DNA from: Pseudopedobacter sp040392825
GTDB taxonomy: Bacteria > Bacteroidota > Bacteroidia > Sphingobacteriales > Sphingobacteriaceae
NCBI RefSeq assembly: GCF_040392825.1
Contig: NZ_JBEBVH010000100.1
Span: 1 to 13,286 of the forward strand
Direction of reading: 5' to 3'
Length of the DNA stretch: 13,286 nt
In this document: positions 13,200 through 13,286 of the stretch, piece by piece
How positions within the stretch are numbered: the first letter of the stretch is position 1
Layout of the letters: each line of letters starts with the position of its first letter
Position numbers and translations under genes: made by a program
Notes under the pieces: generated by a model
Databases searched by the model: none
Seen by the model: only the letters and a program-made list of their open reading frames with translations
What the model was told of the DNA's origin: nothing

Positions 13200-13286
13200 T
13201 GCATGTACCGATTAACGCCCTTCAATCCCCGGTGCCGGAAAAATAAAAAACAGTGTACTGAACAATCATAAAGCACTGACAAGCCT
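13041..13286. other. Right-edge region without an intact gene
   Basis: Apart from the interrupted minus-strand frame, I see no open frame, RNA gene or strong repeat here. By eye the base composition is somewhat richer in G and C than the rest of the spacer DNA, which may point to former coding sequence. Confidence 0.5.

Overview
The window looks like chromosome of a Bacteroidota member, most likely a Sphingobacteriaceae such as Pedobacter or Sphingobacterium. The DNA is AT-rich. Candidate promoters carry the Bacteroidota -7 type element (TAnnTTTG) rather than a sigma-70 TATAAT box, and most genes lack a Shine-Dalgarno sequence. The protein architectures also fit this group: a sulfite reductase with a C-terminal helical domain, a siroheme synthase fused to a membrane transporter, and a Bacteroidota-like UvrA and ECF sigma factor. 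The genus is inferred from recognition of families; no search was run.

Positions 1-7932 (all minus strand, so read right to left) form an assimilatory sulfate reduction and sulfur incorporation locus: metZ-like sulfhydrylase, OsmC-like protein, Rrf2 regulator, sulfite reductase, siroheme synthase/TSUP fusion, cysH (Fe-S type APS reductase), cysD, and the first 116 codons of cysN. Together they activate sulfate to APS (CysDN), reduce APS to sulfite (CysH), reduce sulfite to sulfide with a siroheme/4Fe-4S enzyme, make the siroheme, and fix sulfide into homocysteine (MetZ). The Rrf2 protein, with four clustered cysteines, is the natural candidate regulator. Candidate promoters lie before metZ and before the sulfite reductase, and an inverted repeat sits at the predicted start of the latter transcript. 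cysD and cysN overlap by one base; metZ and osmC are one base apart.

Positions 7933-8306 are a 374-base spacer with the metZ promoter and leader, a possible decayed small gene, and a short tandem repeat. Positions 8307-11102 (minus) encode UvrA. A divergent 323-base spacer leads to a plus-strand ECF sigma factor (11426-12010), which has an unusually perfect Shine-Dalgarno sequence and a clear terminator.

Positions 12053-12771 contain no convincing gene. They hold repeats: an 11-base minisatellite, an eight-copy AACT microsatellite and hairpins. A small plus-strand ORF of 61 codons (12772-12957) follows and ends at a perfect 24-base inverted repeat that probably terminates transcription from both sides. 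The last 250 bases contain no intact gene; a minus-strand frame broken by one stop runs into that terminator.

The most notable points are the siroheme synthase/transporter fusion, the extra domain on the sulfite reductase, two heptamer-period repeat arrays between cysH and cysD, strong Shine-Dalgarno sites in a lineage that rarely uses them, and several intergenic tandem repeat types. I found no clearly new defence or mobile system.
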